64,000 bases of DNA from JAEXZL01 sp049943125 (GTDB taxonomy: Bacteria > Bacillota > Clostridia > Clostridiales > Clostridiaceae). The DNA is taken from the NCBI RefSeq assembly GCF_049943125.1, contig NZ_CP188040.1:558001-622000 (forward strand), written 5' to 3'. The notes under the pieces were generated by a model. The model was not told the origin of the DNA. It saw nothing but the letters and a program-made list of their open reading frames with translations, and searched no databases. Shown here in pieces: positions 26,639 through 34,544 of the stretch; the stretch's first letter is position 1, and each line of letters starts with the position of its first letter. Made by a program: the position numbers and the translations under genes.

Positions 26639-27343
26639 ATGAGTAATAAATCTATCATTATGTTAATTGAAGATGATGCTGCTATAAGACGTTTCTTATC
26701 CACCGTTCTTACTGCTAATAATTATAAGGTATTGACTTCTGCAAGTGGTGAGGAGGCTCTTTCTCTAATACCCTCTTACTGCCCAGACCTAATACTATTA
26801 GATCTTGGTCTTCCTGATATGGATGGCACTGAAATTATAAAAAATATACGGAGCTGGTCCACTCTACCTATAATAGTAGTTTCCGCTCGAGGACATGAAA
26901 AAGAAAAGGTTGCAGCCCTGGACTTAGGAGCAGATGACTATATAACCAAGCCCTTCGGCACCTCTGAGCTTCTTGCAAGAATACGCACAGCCCTTCGCCA
27001 CAGATTTCATGGGGACAATCTTGATGCTACTAATATGTATATTAATGGAAATCTTAAAATTAATTTTGATAAAAGAACTGTTACCGTAGATGGTGAAGAG
27101 GTTCATCTTACTCAAAACGAATATAAAATATTGGTTCTCATAGCAAGAAATGAGGGAAAGGTCCTTACCTATGACTATATCCTAAGGGAGATATGGGGAC
27201 CATATACCGATAAGGATAATCAAATCCTAAGAGTTAACATGGCTAATATCAGAAGAAAACTAGAAAAAAACCCTGCTGAACCTAAATATATACTCACAGA
27301 AGTGGGCGTTGGTTATAGAATGAATGACGAAGAAAAGCCGTAA
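26639..27343 (+). CDS. KdpE-like OmpR-family response regulator
   Basis: The 234-residue protein has a receiver domain (acidic pair EDD at 11-13, phospho-acceptor Asp55 in LILLDLGLPD, Lys in ADDYITKPFG) and an OmpR-type winged helix (LTQNEYKILVLIARNEGKVLTYDYILREIWGP, ending GVGYRM). It is the likely partner of the kinase encoded two bases upstream. Targets are unknown; the divergent ktrAB operon and the repeat in that gap are reasonable candidates. The terminator starts inside the last codons. Confidence 0.92.
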   Translation: MSNKSIIMLIEDDAAIRRFLSTVLTANNYKVLTSASGEEALSLIPSYCPDLILLDLGLPDMDGTEIIKNIRSWSTLPIIVVSARGHEKEKVAALDLGADDYITKPFGTSELLARIRTALRHRFHGDNLDATNMYINGNLKINFDKRTVTVDGEEVHLTQNEYKILVLIARNEGKVLTYDYILREIWGPYTDKDNQILRVNMANIRRKLEKNPAEPKYILTEVGVGYRMNDEEKP

Positions 27344-27371
27344 AGAAGTTTTCTCTACGGCTCTATCTTTT
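27336..27371 (+). terminator. Terminator overlapping the response-regulator stop codon
   Basis: AGCCGTA (27336-27342) pairs with TACGGCT (27356-27362), with an inner AGAA/TTCT helix, followed by a T-rich tail. Confidence 0.75.
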
Positions 27372-27419
27372 TATTTCATTATAAACATTGTGCAATTAAC
27401 AATACAGTTTTTTATTAAA

Positions 27420-27914
27420 TTAGCTTGCGGTATAAAGGTGATTATAGCATTCCTCACTGCATATCCATCTTCCTACAGTATTTACCTCCGAGAGCAGCTC
27501 CTCAGGACTTTTAACCACTGTACCAATTCCATTATACTTTTCCTTTTTCCCACAGCATATACACTTAACTGATATACTTACTCCAGAGTACCTAAGAAAT
27601 TTCTCCTTGAGGGCATTAAATTTCTTTTCCTTGATATTTCGATGAAGTACATTTACATTATCAGCAAACTCCATATATATGTTATTTTTCTTTAGCTTAA
27701 TTCCTTTTATTTTCAGATAGCTCTTGATAAAGTAACTGTTCTTAACATCAGTGACTCTATTATAAAGTATATAAAGAAGATTTATCATCTTTTGATATTC
27801 ATGTAATTCTTCAAGGGTAAACTCACCGGTGTAATAGCTATCCTTAATCCTTTGATCCATATCTGCTATAAGTAAGATTGCTTCCTTAAGAATCCTCTCC
27901 TCTGCTACTGTCAT
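27420..27914 (-). CDS. Unknown protein with C-terminal zinc-finger-like cysteines
   Basis: I do not recognise this 164-residue protein. The first 115 residues are mostly charged helix. The last 45 contain CICC and, 32 residues later, CSEEC, a C-x2-C plus C-x3-C arrangement suited to one zinc ion (treble-clef-like). GAGGAGGG precedes the ATG at good distance, so it is very likely expressed. It is a single-gene unit, converging with the response regulator. Confidence 0.65.
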   Translation of the reverse strand: MTVAEERILKEAILLIADMDQRIKDSYYTGEFTLEELHEYQKMINLLYILYNRVTDVKNSYFIKSYLKIKGIKLKKNNIYMEFADNVNVLHRNIKEKKFNALKEKFLRYSGVSISVKCICCGKKEKYNGIGTVVKSPEELLSEVNTVGRWICSEECYNHLYTAS

Positions 27915-28319
27915 ACATACCCTCCTCTCAATAATGCCATTAGCTAAATGGTTGCTTTAAAAAAGCATCCACATATATATTTACTATAATAATAATGAAA
28001 TTATTCCTAAAATTCTCCAAAAACACTTAAATAGTACACTACTAATTGTAATTGAAGCTATTGCTATAATCTAATTATATATCCATCTTTTCTACCATTC
28101 TACTAATATAAACCACATTTAATATATTGGATACAATTTATCATTAAATAGCATTTATCACATAAGCTTATATTTTTCCCATCTCTATGAAAAAGAAAAT
28201 AGAAGCTTATAAGCTTCTTTTATTGCTAATATTATCCTTTCATTATAGCTGTATTTACTGTTATGATATATAATATATACTAGGTATTTAATAAGTTATA
28301 AAAGAAGGGAGAGCAATAT
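27915..28319. other. Divergent intergenic region with an orphan hairpin
   Basis: This 405-base AT-rich region contains one clear structure: AGAAGCTTATAAGCTTCT at 28201-28218, a near-perfect palindrome followed by TTTTATT. It looks like a terminator, yet no gene on either strand ends here. It may end a short untranslated transcript or attenuate the galE message. Otherwise nothing was seen. Confidence 0.45.
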
Positions 28320-29339
28320 ATGGCAGTATTAGTGACAGGTGGAATGGGTTATATAGGAAGTCACACGGTAGTAGAACTTCTAAATCAAAGCTATGAGGTA
28401 ATTGTTGCAGATAACCTGAGCAACAGTAAGGCCATGGTAAAAGAAAGAATTGAAGCAATCACAGGAAAGACCTTTATATTTTATAATATAGATGTGACTG
28501 AGGAATCCAGCCTTGAGGAAATCTTCATGGAAAATACCGTAGACTCTGTGATACATTTTGCAGCCTACAAAGCGGTGGGAGAATCGGTGGAGAAGCCTTT
28601 AGAGTATTATTACAATAATCTAACTAGCACTCTAGTTATCCTTAAGGTTATGAAAAAATATGGAGTAAAAAACTTCATCTTCAGCTCCTCGGCTACGGTA
28701 TATGGTCAAGCAAATATTATTCCTATACCAGAAGACTATCAGCCTCTATCAGCTACTAATCCTTATGGAAGAGCTAAGCTTATGACCGAGGATATGTTAA
28801 GAGATATTTGTGAAGCAGATAAGAATTGGAATATAGCAATATTAAGATACTTCAACCCTGTAGGTGCCCATGAAAGCGGAACTATAGGAGAAGACCCTAA
28901 CGGTATACCTAATAATTTAATGCCATTTATAACCAAGGTTGCCATCGGTGAGCTTCCAGAGCTAAAGATCTTCGGCAATGATTATGATACTAAGGATGGC
29001 ACTGGGGTAAGAGATTACATCCACGTGGTGGACCTTGCAAAAGGCCATATAAGCGCCCTAAAAAAGCTTATGGAAAACTCAGGACTTATAACTTATAATC
29101 TTGGTACTGGAAAAGGCTATAGTGTATTAGATATTGTGGAAGCCTTTTCTAAGGCAAGCAATAAAAATCTCCACTACTCAATAGTTTCCAGAAGACCAGG
29201 GGACATAGCAATCTGCTATGCAGATCCTAAAAAAGCTAATGAAGAGCTAGGATGGAAGGCTGAGAAGGATATTTATGAAATGTGCAGAGATTCCTGGAGA
29301 TGGCAGAGCCAAAATCCAAAGGGATATGTACAGGAGTAA
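28320..29339 (+). CDS. galE: UDP-glucose 4-epimerase
   Basis: The 339-residue short-chain dehydrogenase-type enzyme has the NAD-binding GGMGYIGSHTVVEL at the N-terminus, FAAYKAVGESV, the catalytic S-x-x-YxxxK pattern (SSSATVYG and YGRAK at about residue 149-153) and RYFNPVGAH. It interconverts UDP-galactose and UDP-glucose, linking lactose use (LacZ encoded 8 kb away) to envelope polysaccharide precursors. AAGGGAGAG is the ribosome site. It is a single-gene unit with a strong terminator. Confidence 0.95.
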   Translation: MAVLVTGGMGYIGSHTVVELLNQSYEVIVADNLSNSKAMVKERIEAITGKTFIFYNIDVTEESSLEEIFMENTVDSVIHFAAYKAVGESVEKPLEYYYNNLTSTLVILKVMKKYGVKNFIFSSSATVYGQANIIPIPEDYQPLSATNPYGRAKLMTEDMLRDICEADKNWNIAILRYFNPVGAHESGTIGEDPNGIPNNLMPFITKVAIGELPELKIFGNDYDTKDGTGVRDYIHVVDLAKGHISALKKLMENSGLITYNLGTGKGYSVLDIVEAFSKASNKNLHYSIVSRRPGDIAICYADPKKANEELGWKAEKDIYEMCRDSWRWQSQNPKGYVQE

Positions 29340-29398
29340 AACTAATTATATATTATTTTATTATAGGGCTATTAGCTATTACTATAAAAACTATTAAA

Positions 29399-29443
29399 AC
29401 AAAAAGGCGAGCTTCCACTTATACTGGAAGCTCGCCTTTTTGA
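29399..29443. terminator. Bidirectional terminator after galE
   Basis: AAAAAGGCGAGCTTCCA (29401-29417) pairs perfectly with TGGAAGCTCGCCTTTTT (29425-29441) over a seven-base loop; active in both directions. Confidence 0.92.
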
Positions 29444-29479
29444 TAAAAGTAAAAATCATATATAAGTATTAATCAATGC

Positions 29480-29794
29480 TTATAAATTTCTAAGGTTAAC
29501 TCCTAATTCCTTGAGAGTTTTTCCTGCGCTTCTCTCCTCACCTAAAAGCTCAAGATACTCCTCGTGAGTTATTGGATATAATGCAGCTTTTCCAGAGAAC
29601 AATCTCATATCCTCTTTCTTATAAGCATAAAAAGTTCTGTCGTCACCCACAGCTAAATGCTTGAAAAACTGATTCTTCACAATGAGATATCGATTTCCCT
29701 GGTAATCTTTTCCTCTATAATAATCTTCACTTTCTCCCGTTATCATACATCTAATAAGAACAATATCATCTTTTGAAAAACTATTTTTCCTCAT
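29480..29794 (-). CDS. Unknown small protein, paralogue of the gene at 63576-63893
   Basis: The start is the ATG at 29794 with GAGG upstream; a longer frame to 29827 lacks a ribosome site and does not match the paralogue. The 104-residue soluble protein has no recognised domain. It shares with the product of 63576-63893 the blocks GKDYQGNRY, VGDD-R-x-FYAYKKE and GKTLKE-x-G-[IV]-x-LR in the same order and spacing, about half of all positions being identical by eye. The conserved lysine/aspartate/tyrosine content and short strands suggest a small beta-rich fold. Expressed alone. Confidence 0.7.
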   Translation of the reverse strand: MRKNSFSKDDIVLIRCMITGESEDYYRGKDYQGNRYLIVKNQFFKHLAVGDDRTFYAYKKEDMRLFSGKAALYPITHEEYLELLGEERSAGKTLKELGVNLRNL

Positions 29795-30090
29795 ATATAC
29801 CTCGTAAAAAATATTAGTTATTTGCACAGCTTCTTCAATTAAAATATGACAAGTCCATTTAAATAATAGATAAGCCAGTGTCCTTCTGCGAAAACTAGTA
29901 GATAATTTAATTTCATTATATATTTTATCCTGTTTTTAGAAAAAAATCCATATACTCATCGAATATTCTTAAATTTTACATATTTTTTTCATAAATTGAC
30001 TCTTACAAAGATGCTTATTATCAAAACTAGTAATATTCTTATAAAAATTTATGGTCATAATCAATTTTATAACTAACCTAACGGGCACCA

Positions 30091-30474
30091 TCATTTATTA
30101 ATATTATTATCCTTTTCTGCCACCATAGAATTAAGGAGAATTAGTCCGATAGATAAAAGTATTAGCTCTATAATAATAAACATCAATAAGCTTTCTCCCT
30201 CTTCTATGATAAATATTATTGATACAAAAATCATTATCAGATTGTTTATGGCAAATATACCATATATCTCCCCCGGGGGCCTATTGATCTTTTTTATAGC
30301 AATCGTTTTACAAACACCCATGATAAATATTATTTCAGCTGCAATTATGAAGAATAATCCAAAGATGTGATAAACAGAAATATATTTATTTAATAAAAAA
30401 AATACACCAAGAGTTATAGAAATAATTATTAAAGCAATTAACCAAAAGTAATTATTTTGTTTACCATCTCTCAT
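30091..30474 (-). CDS. Unknown small membrane protein with four helices
   Basis: The start is set at the ATG at 30474, five bases after GGAGG; the in-frame TTG at 30486 overlaps that site. The 127-residue product has four hydrophobic segments (about residues 8-28, 34-55, 68-92 and 95-115) joined by short loops and no recognised motif. Function unknown; it stands alone. Confidence 0.55.
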   Translation of the reverse strand: MRDGKQNNYFWLIALIIISITLGVFFLLNKYISVYHIFGLFFIIAAEIIFIMGVCKTIAIKKINRPPGEIYGIFAINNLIMIFVSIIFIIEEGESLLMFIIIELILLSIGLILLNSMVAEKDNNINK

Positions 30475-30650
30475 AGCATCCTCCAATCACATATAGTTTT
30501 TGAAAATAAACTTATAACAATATACGTCATTATTCGACATAATTCTTACTAATACTTAAATTATATAGTATAATTTTTCTCCTTACAAGAAACTTTTCTA
30601 TATTTTCATAAATTTGTGATAATCACTCTCCTTCTTATGCTATTTTTCAT

Positions 30651-30687
30651 AAAAAAAAGAATTCTAAAATACTAAAGAATTCTTTTA
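30651..30687 (-). terminator. Terminator of the folT-folC operon
   Basis: AAAAGAATTC and GAATTCTTTT pair over a 12-base loop; the minus strand then runs into eight T. Confidence 0.8.
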
Positions 30688-30715
30688 AGCATATTTTTAT
30701 TTATTAATTATACTT

Positions 30716-31999
30716 CTACATTTCTAGCTCTCCTATAAAATACAAGGAGCCAAAAGCGCAGATTATATCATCCTCATTCGCCTGATTCATTACTTCTTCT
30801 GTAACCTTAGCTACATCCTTAATTATATAAACCTCATGAAAATACTCCTTAGCAACCTTTTCTAACTCTTCGGCAGAAAGTGCTCTAGGACTATTGGGAG
30901 TAACTAAGAAAACCTTCTTACTCATTGTGCTTATCACGCTCAGGATTTCTTCGAAGGCCTTATCCTTTAAAAATCCAAGGATAAAGGTAATTTTCTTTCC
31001 TGGGAAATAGTAGTTCAAGGTATGATAAAGAGCTTGTGCTCCTTGAATATTATGAGCTCCATCCCTTATAAATATCGGCTTTTCTTTTCTCATAATCTGA
31101 AACCTTCCAGGCCAAGTAGCTCTTATAAGTCCATCATATATATCTTTTCTCCCTATGCTGTAGCCATTATTAATCAACCCTTCTATAGCTTCTATGGCTA
31201 GTGCAGCATTTTCTCTTTGATGTTTACCAAGAAGAGTGATTCTCAAGGATGGATAATCCTTATAGCTAAAGGTCTGCCAAGTAATAAGTTCTTCTTTTAT
31301 AGAAATATTATTGTTATCTACTGTCTTTAAAAAGGCTTCCTTTTCCTTCGAAGCTCTTTTGATTACTTCTAGTGCTTCCTTTTCTTGATAAGAGGAAACT
31401 ACAGTACCCTGAGCTTTAATAATTCCTGCCTTTTCATAGGCTATAGCTTCTATAGTTTCTCCTAAAAAGCCCATATGATCCATGCCTATGGGTGTTATCA
31501 CTGCTATCTCTGGACAGGGAATTATATTTGTAGCATCCAATCTTCCACCCATCCCTACCTCAAGGACCACAAAATCACAGTCCTCTTGTAAAAAGTATAG
31601 GAAGGCTGCTGAGGTTATTATTTCAAATTCTGTAGGAAGACTGTCATTATCTAGATCATTAGCTTCAATTAATCCACTTATATATGTAATAATATTCAAT
31701 AGCTGAGGATCAGATATTTCTTTATTATTTATTTTGATTATCTCATTAATCTTTGAGGTATAAGGAGAATTATACACGCCAATTTTATATCCTGCCGCCA
31801 TGAGAATAGAAGCTATAAAAGCTGAGGTTGACCCCTTGCCATTAGTTCCAGCTACATGAATATATTTTAGGCTCTTATGGGGATTACCCATAAGTCTAAG
31901 AAGCTCTGAGATAGCATCAAGGCCCGGCCTTGTGCCGAGCCCCTTGCTTTTATTTAATAAATTTATTATCTTTTTATATTCATCACTTAATTTAATCAT
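30716..31999 (-). CDS. folC: Folylpolyglutamate synthase / dihydrofolate synthase
   Basis: The 427-residue Mur-ligase-type enzyme has the ATP-binding HVAGTNGKGSTSAF (about 48-61), VLEVGMGGRLDATNI (about 145), TPIGMDHMGFLG and GRFQIM, IRDGAHN blocks of FolC. It adds glutamate to folates, retaining them in the cell, and in many bacteria also makes dihydrofolate. It lies nine bases after the folate transporter gene and so comes under the same THF riboswitch; uptake and polyglutamate trapping are thus co-regulated. Confidence 0.94.
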   Translation of the reverse strand: MIKLSDEYKKIINLLNKSKGLGTRPGLDAISELLRLMGNPHKSLKYIHVAGTNGKGSTSAFIASILMAAGYKIGVYNSPYTSKINEIIKINNKEISDPQLLNIITYISGLIEANDLDNDSLPTEFEIITSAAFLYFLQEDCDFVVLEVGMGGRLDATNIIPCPEIAVITPIGMDHMGFLGETIEAIAYEKAGIIKAQGTVVSSYQEKEALEVIKRASKEKEAFLKTVDNNNISIKEELITWQTFSYKDYPSLRITLLGKHQRENAALAIEAIEGLINNGYSIGRKDIYDGLIRATWPGRFQIMRKEKPIFIRDGAHNIQGAQALYHTLNYYFPGKKITFILGFLKDKAFEEILSVISTMSKKVFLVTPNSPRALSAEELEKVAKEYFHEVYIIKDVAKVTEEVMNQANEDDIICAFGSLYFIGELEM

Positions 32000-32008
32000 G
32001 GCAACCTC

Positions 32009-32560
32009 TTAGCGTTCACATCTAAGGTCCAAGGAAGCTCTCAAGCTATGAGGAAGCCTACAGAAAACCTGATACCACATGAAACGAATTATTATAAACT
32101 GCACAGGAATCATGGCAAGATTATCTGCAATTCTTGCTGGTATATATGCTATGACGCCATCCTTAATAAGAATATACAGCCATAAGGTGTTAAGGCCAAT
32201 GTTCAGTATAATAGAAACTATAGATGCTGCAATTCCAACATTGAAAAAACTCTTTTTCCTATTATACAAGAACATACCATATACAGCACCCGTTAAAAGA
32301 GCCGTTATTGTAAAGCCAGGAAAATATCCTCCTCCGGTAGGAAAAAGGCTTATCCCAATAAAATCAGCTAAGGCATAGGAAACTGCAGATATAACAGGAC
32401 CATACAGCATAGCAGTACAGGCAACAGGAACAAAGCCAAAGCCAATTCTAATACCTAAGGTCTGTATTGATAAATTACGTTCCATTATAATGGTTAACGC
32501 CATGAGCATGCTGATTATTATCAGATCTCTAGTACCAATAGATTTGTTGAAAATTTTCAT
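32009..32560 (-). CDS. folT: ECF folate transporter substrate-binding subunit FolT
   Basis: The 183-residue membrane protein has about six hydrophobic segments and the S-component features: RDLIIISMLMALTIIMERNLSI, IRIGFGFVPVACTAMLYGPVISA and FPTGGGYFPGFTITALLTG. This matches the folate family of ECF transporter S components, which work with the shared EcfT/EcfA module (not in this window). The THF riboswitch directly upstream and folC downstream fix the substrate as folate with good confidence. AAGGAGG ribosome site. Confidence 0.92.
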   Translation of the reverse strand: MKIFNKSIGTRDLIIISMLMALTIIMERNLSIQTLGIRIGFGFVPVACTAMLYGPVISAVSYALADFIGISLFPTGGGYFPGFTITALLTGAVYGMFLYNRKKSFFNVGIAASIVSIILNIGLNTLWLYILIKDGVIAYIPARIADNLAMIPVQFIIIRFMWYQVFCRLPHSLRASLDLRCER

Positions 32561-32614
32561 AATACTACCTCCTTATTTTCACCACATTAAGAAGGCTATC
32601 TATATGTGGCAGCG

Positions 32615-32703
32615 GCAGCGGAAATACATCGCAAATGGCGTGCATTTTTCGTCCAGCGGCAACCTCCTATCCCCTGGCACTTAACGCGCATTTCCTACTC
32701 TGC
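32615..32703 (-). promoter_or_regulatory. THF (folT-type) riboswitch
   Basis: The minus strand carries the conserved elements of the class I tetrahydrofolate riboswitch: GCAGAGTAGGAAAT (P1/P2 5' side with the GAGTA internal loop), GCGTTAAGTGCC, then GGGATAGGAGGTTGCCGC, with ATTTCC-GCTGC closing the first helix. It ends about 55 bases before the folT start. Between them, CCACAT (32582-32587) and ATGTGG (32604-32609) can form a hairpin right before the AAGGAGG site, and the riboswitch closing strand can compete with it, which suggests control of translation. Binding of THF should lower folT-folC expression. Confidence 0.9.
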
Positions 32704-32804
32704 TTTTTTATCATGACTAATTTTACCTTAAATAAAAGAAGATAACAAGCTATAGAACCAAGGATTTTGAAACAAAACTGTTAACATTTAGAAATATAAA
32801 TGAA

Positions 32805-32858
32805 TAAAAAAACAGGCCCTGATAGCCTTTGCCAGCTATCAAGAACCTGCTCTTTTAT
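32805..32858 (-). terminator. Terminator of the glucose-type PTS gene
   Basis: CAGGCCCTGATAGC (32813-32826) pairs, with two mismatches, with GCTATCAAGAACCTG (32835-32849); on the minus strand seven T follow. Confidence 0.8.
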
Positions 32859-32866
32859 ATTAACTT

Positions 32867-34330
32867 CTATACCATCTTCTTAAATTCATCAGCAACGAAC
32901 TGCACATGAGTTCCTATGATAACCTGAACAGAAGTTTTGCTTGGCTTAATAACTCCTGCGGCACCAGCTGCCTTTATCTTCTTGTCATTTACAAGAGTGG
33001 AATCCTTAACCTCAAGTCTTAATCTAGTAACACAGTTATCAACAGAGGTAATGTTATCTCTTCCACCAACACCTTCTAATATCTGGCTAGCTACTTGAGC
33101 ATAATCGCTATTAGAGATTACATAGCTCTTTTCTTCTTCGCTTACATCATCATCTTCTCTACCAGGAGTTTGAAGATTGAACTTAACAATAGCAAAGCGG
33201 AAGATACCATAATAAAGCACTGCAAACACTAAGCCTAAAAGAAGAAGCATATATGGGTTATTTGCCATAGGAAGCTGAGAACTAAATACAAAGTCTATGG
33301 CACCAGCACTGAAACAGAAGCCTGCTGTCCATTTAAGGGTTGCTGCTATAAATACTGCAATACCAGTTAATGCTGCATGGACTAAATAAAGTCCTGGAGC
33401 TAGGAACATAAATGCAAATTCCAAAGGCTCAGTAACACCAGATACAAAGGACGCTACAGCTCCAGCAAGAAGGATACCTGCCGCAGTCTTTTTCTTATTA
33501 TCCTTTGCTGTATGGTACATAGCTAGAGCAGCTGCAGGAAGACCAAACATCATAACTGGGAAGAATCCAGCCTGATACATACCAGTTACTCCTTTAATTC
33601 CACCTTCAGCAAAGCCCCAGAATTTATTAATATCTGCAATTCCAGCTATATCAAACCAGAATACTGCATTTAAGGCATGGTGTAAGCCTGTAGGAATTAA
33701 TAATCTATTAAAGAAAGCATATATACCAGCACCTACTGCTCCTAAGTCCATAATTCCTTTACCAAAGCCTACAAGACCAGCAAATACTACAGGCCAAATA
33801 AAGTATAAAATTGCTGACTCAACAACCATTACAAAGGATGTTACTATAGGTACAGCTCTCTTACCACTAAAGAAGGATAAAGCAACAGGAAGCCTAACAC
33901 TCTTAAATTTATTATAGCAAACACTTGCACTAACACCTGAAATAATACCTATAAATGCGTTTTTAATTTTTTCAAAGGCTAAAAGCTTCTCTGGTGACAT
34001 ATCTGGATCGATAATTGTAACAACACCATCAGATAATAATGTGGTTACAGTAAGAAAAGCAACTAAGCCTGCAAGTCCTGCTGCACCATGCTGATCATCG
34101 GATAAGCCTATAGCTACACCTACAGCAAAAAGAAGTGGGAGATTATCAATAACAGCCCCACCGGTTTTTACAAGAAATAATCCAATAAATCCAACAACAC
34201 CAGTGATATCTCCTCCCTGCATTGTCTGTGGAGCTAGGGCATAGCCTATTCCCATCATAATTGCAGCTACAGGAAGCACTGCAACAGGTAGCATTAAAGC
34301 TTTACCTAGTTTTTGAAGATACTTCATCAT
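32867..34330 (-). CDS. PTS glucose-type permease EIICB
   Basis: The 487-residue protein has an EIIC membrane domain (residues 1-385, beginning KLGKALMLPVAVLPVAAIMMGIGYAL, with the FSGVTEPLEFAFMF-type sugar motif seen as FVSGVTEPLEFAFMFLAPGL) and an EIIB domain (about 400-487) with the phosphorylated Cys433 in NCVTRLRLEV. It belongs to the glucose/N-acetylglucosamine branch and lacks a EIIA domain, so a separate EIIA must supply phosphate. The upstream antiterminator gene, RNA target and terminator show that it is switched on by LicT/GlcT-type antitermination. The exact sugar is open. Confidence 0.9.
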   Translation of the reverse strand: MMKYLQKLGKALMLPVAVLPVAAIMMGIGYALAPQTMQGGDITGVVGFIGLFLVKTGGAVIDNLPLLFAVGVAIGLSDDQHGAAGLAGLVAFLTVTTLLSDGVVTIIDPDMSPEKLLAFEKIKNAFIGIISGVSASVCYNKFKSVRLPVALSFFSGKRAVPIVTSFVMVVESAILYFIWPVVFAGLVGFGKGIMDLGAVGAGIYAFFNRLLIPTGLHHALNAVFWFDIAGIADINKFWGFAEGGIKGVTGMYQAGFFPVMMFGLPAAALAMYHTAKDNKKKTAAGILLAGAVASFVSGVTEPLEFAFMFLAPGLYLVHAALTGIAVFIAATLKWTAGFCFSAGAIDFVFSSQLPMANNPYMLLLLGLVFAVLYYGIFRFAIVKFNLQTPGREDDDVSEEEKSYVISNSDYAQVASQILEGVGGRDNITSVDNCVTRLRLEVKDSTLVNDKKIKAAGAAGVIKPSKTSVQVIIGTHVQFVADEFKKMV

Positions 34331-34462
34331 AATATAATGACTCCTTTCATTTTATGAAATTATCTTAATAAATATTTTAAGATACAAATTAATGACTTCT
34401 CCCAGTCCCAATAGCAATTAATAAAACAAGACCGAGCATTTTCTTTTGTAAAATACTATTAG

Positions 34463-34520
34463 AAAAAAATAAAAGACCTAATAAGCTCTAATCCTTTACG
34501 ATTAAAGCTAATAGGTCTTG
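34463..34520 (-). terminator. Leader terminator before the PTS gene, target of antitermination
   Basis: On the minus strand AAGACCTATTAGCT pairs with AGCTTATTAGGTCTT and is followed by a T-run at 34463-34471. It lies between the antiterminator gene and the PTS gene. Its 5' arm overlaps the RNA antiterminator, so the two structures exclude one another. Confidence 0.9.
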
Positions 34521-34540
34521 CCCTCTTAAGGTAACAATCC
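34507..34540 (-). promoter_or_regulatory. Ribonucleic antiterminator (RAT) of LicT/SacY type
   Basis: The minus strand reads GGATTGTTACC, TTAAGA, then GGGCAAGACCTATTAGC, close to the LicT-type consensus GGATTGTTACT...GGCAAAACCTAA. Its last 14 bases form the 5' arm of the terminator at 34463-34520. The dimeric CAT domain of the regulator encoded immediately upstream would stabilise this hairpin and let transcription pass into the PTS gene. Confidence 0.88.
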
Positions 34541-34544
34541 AAGT

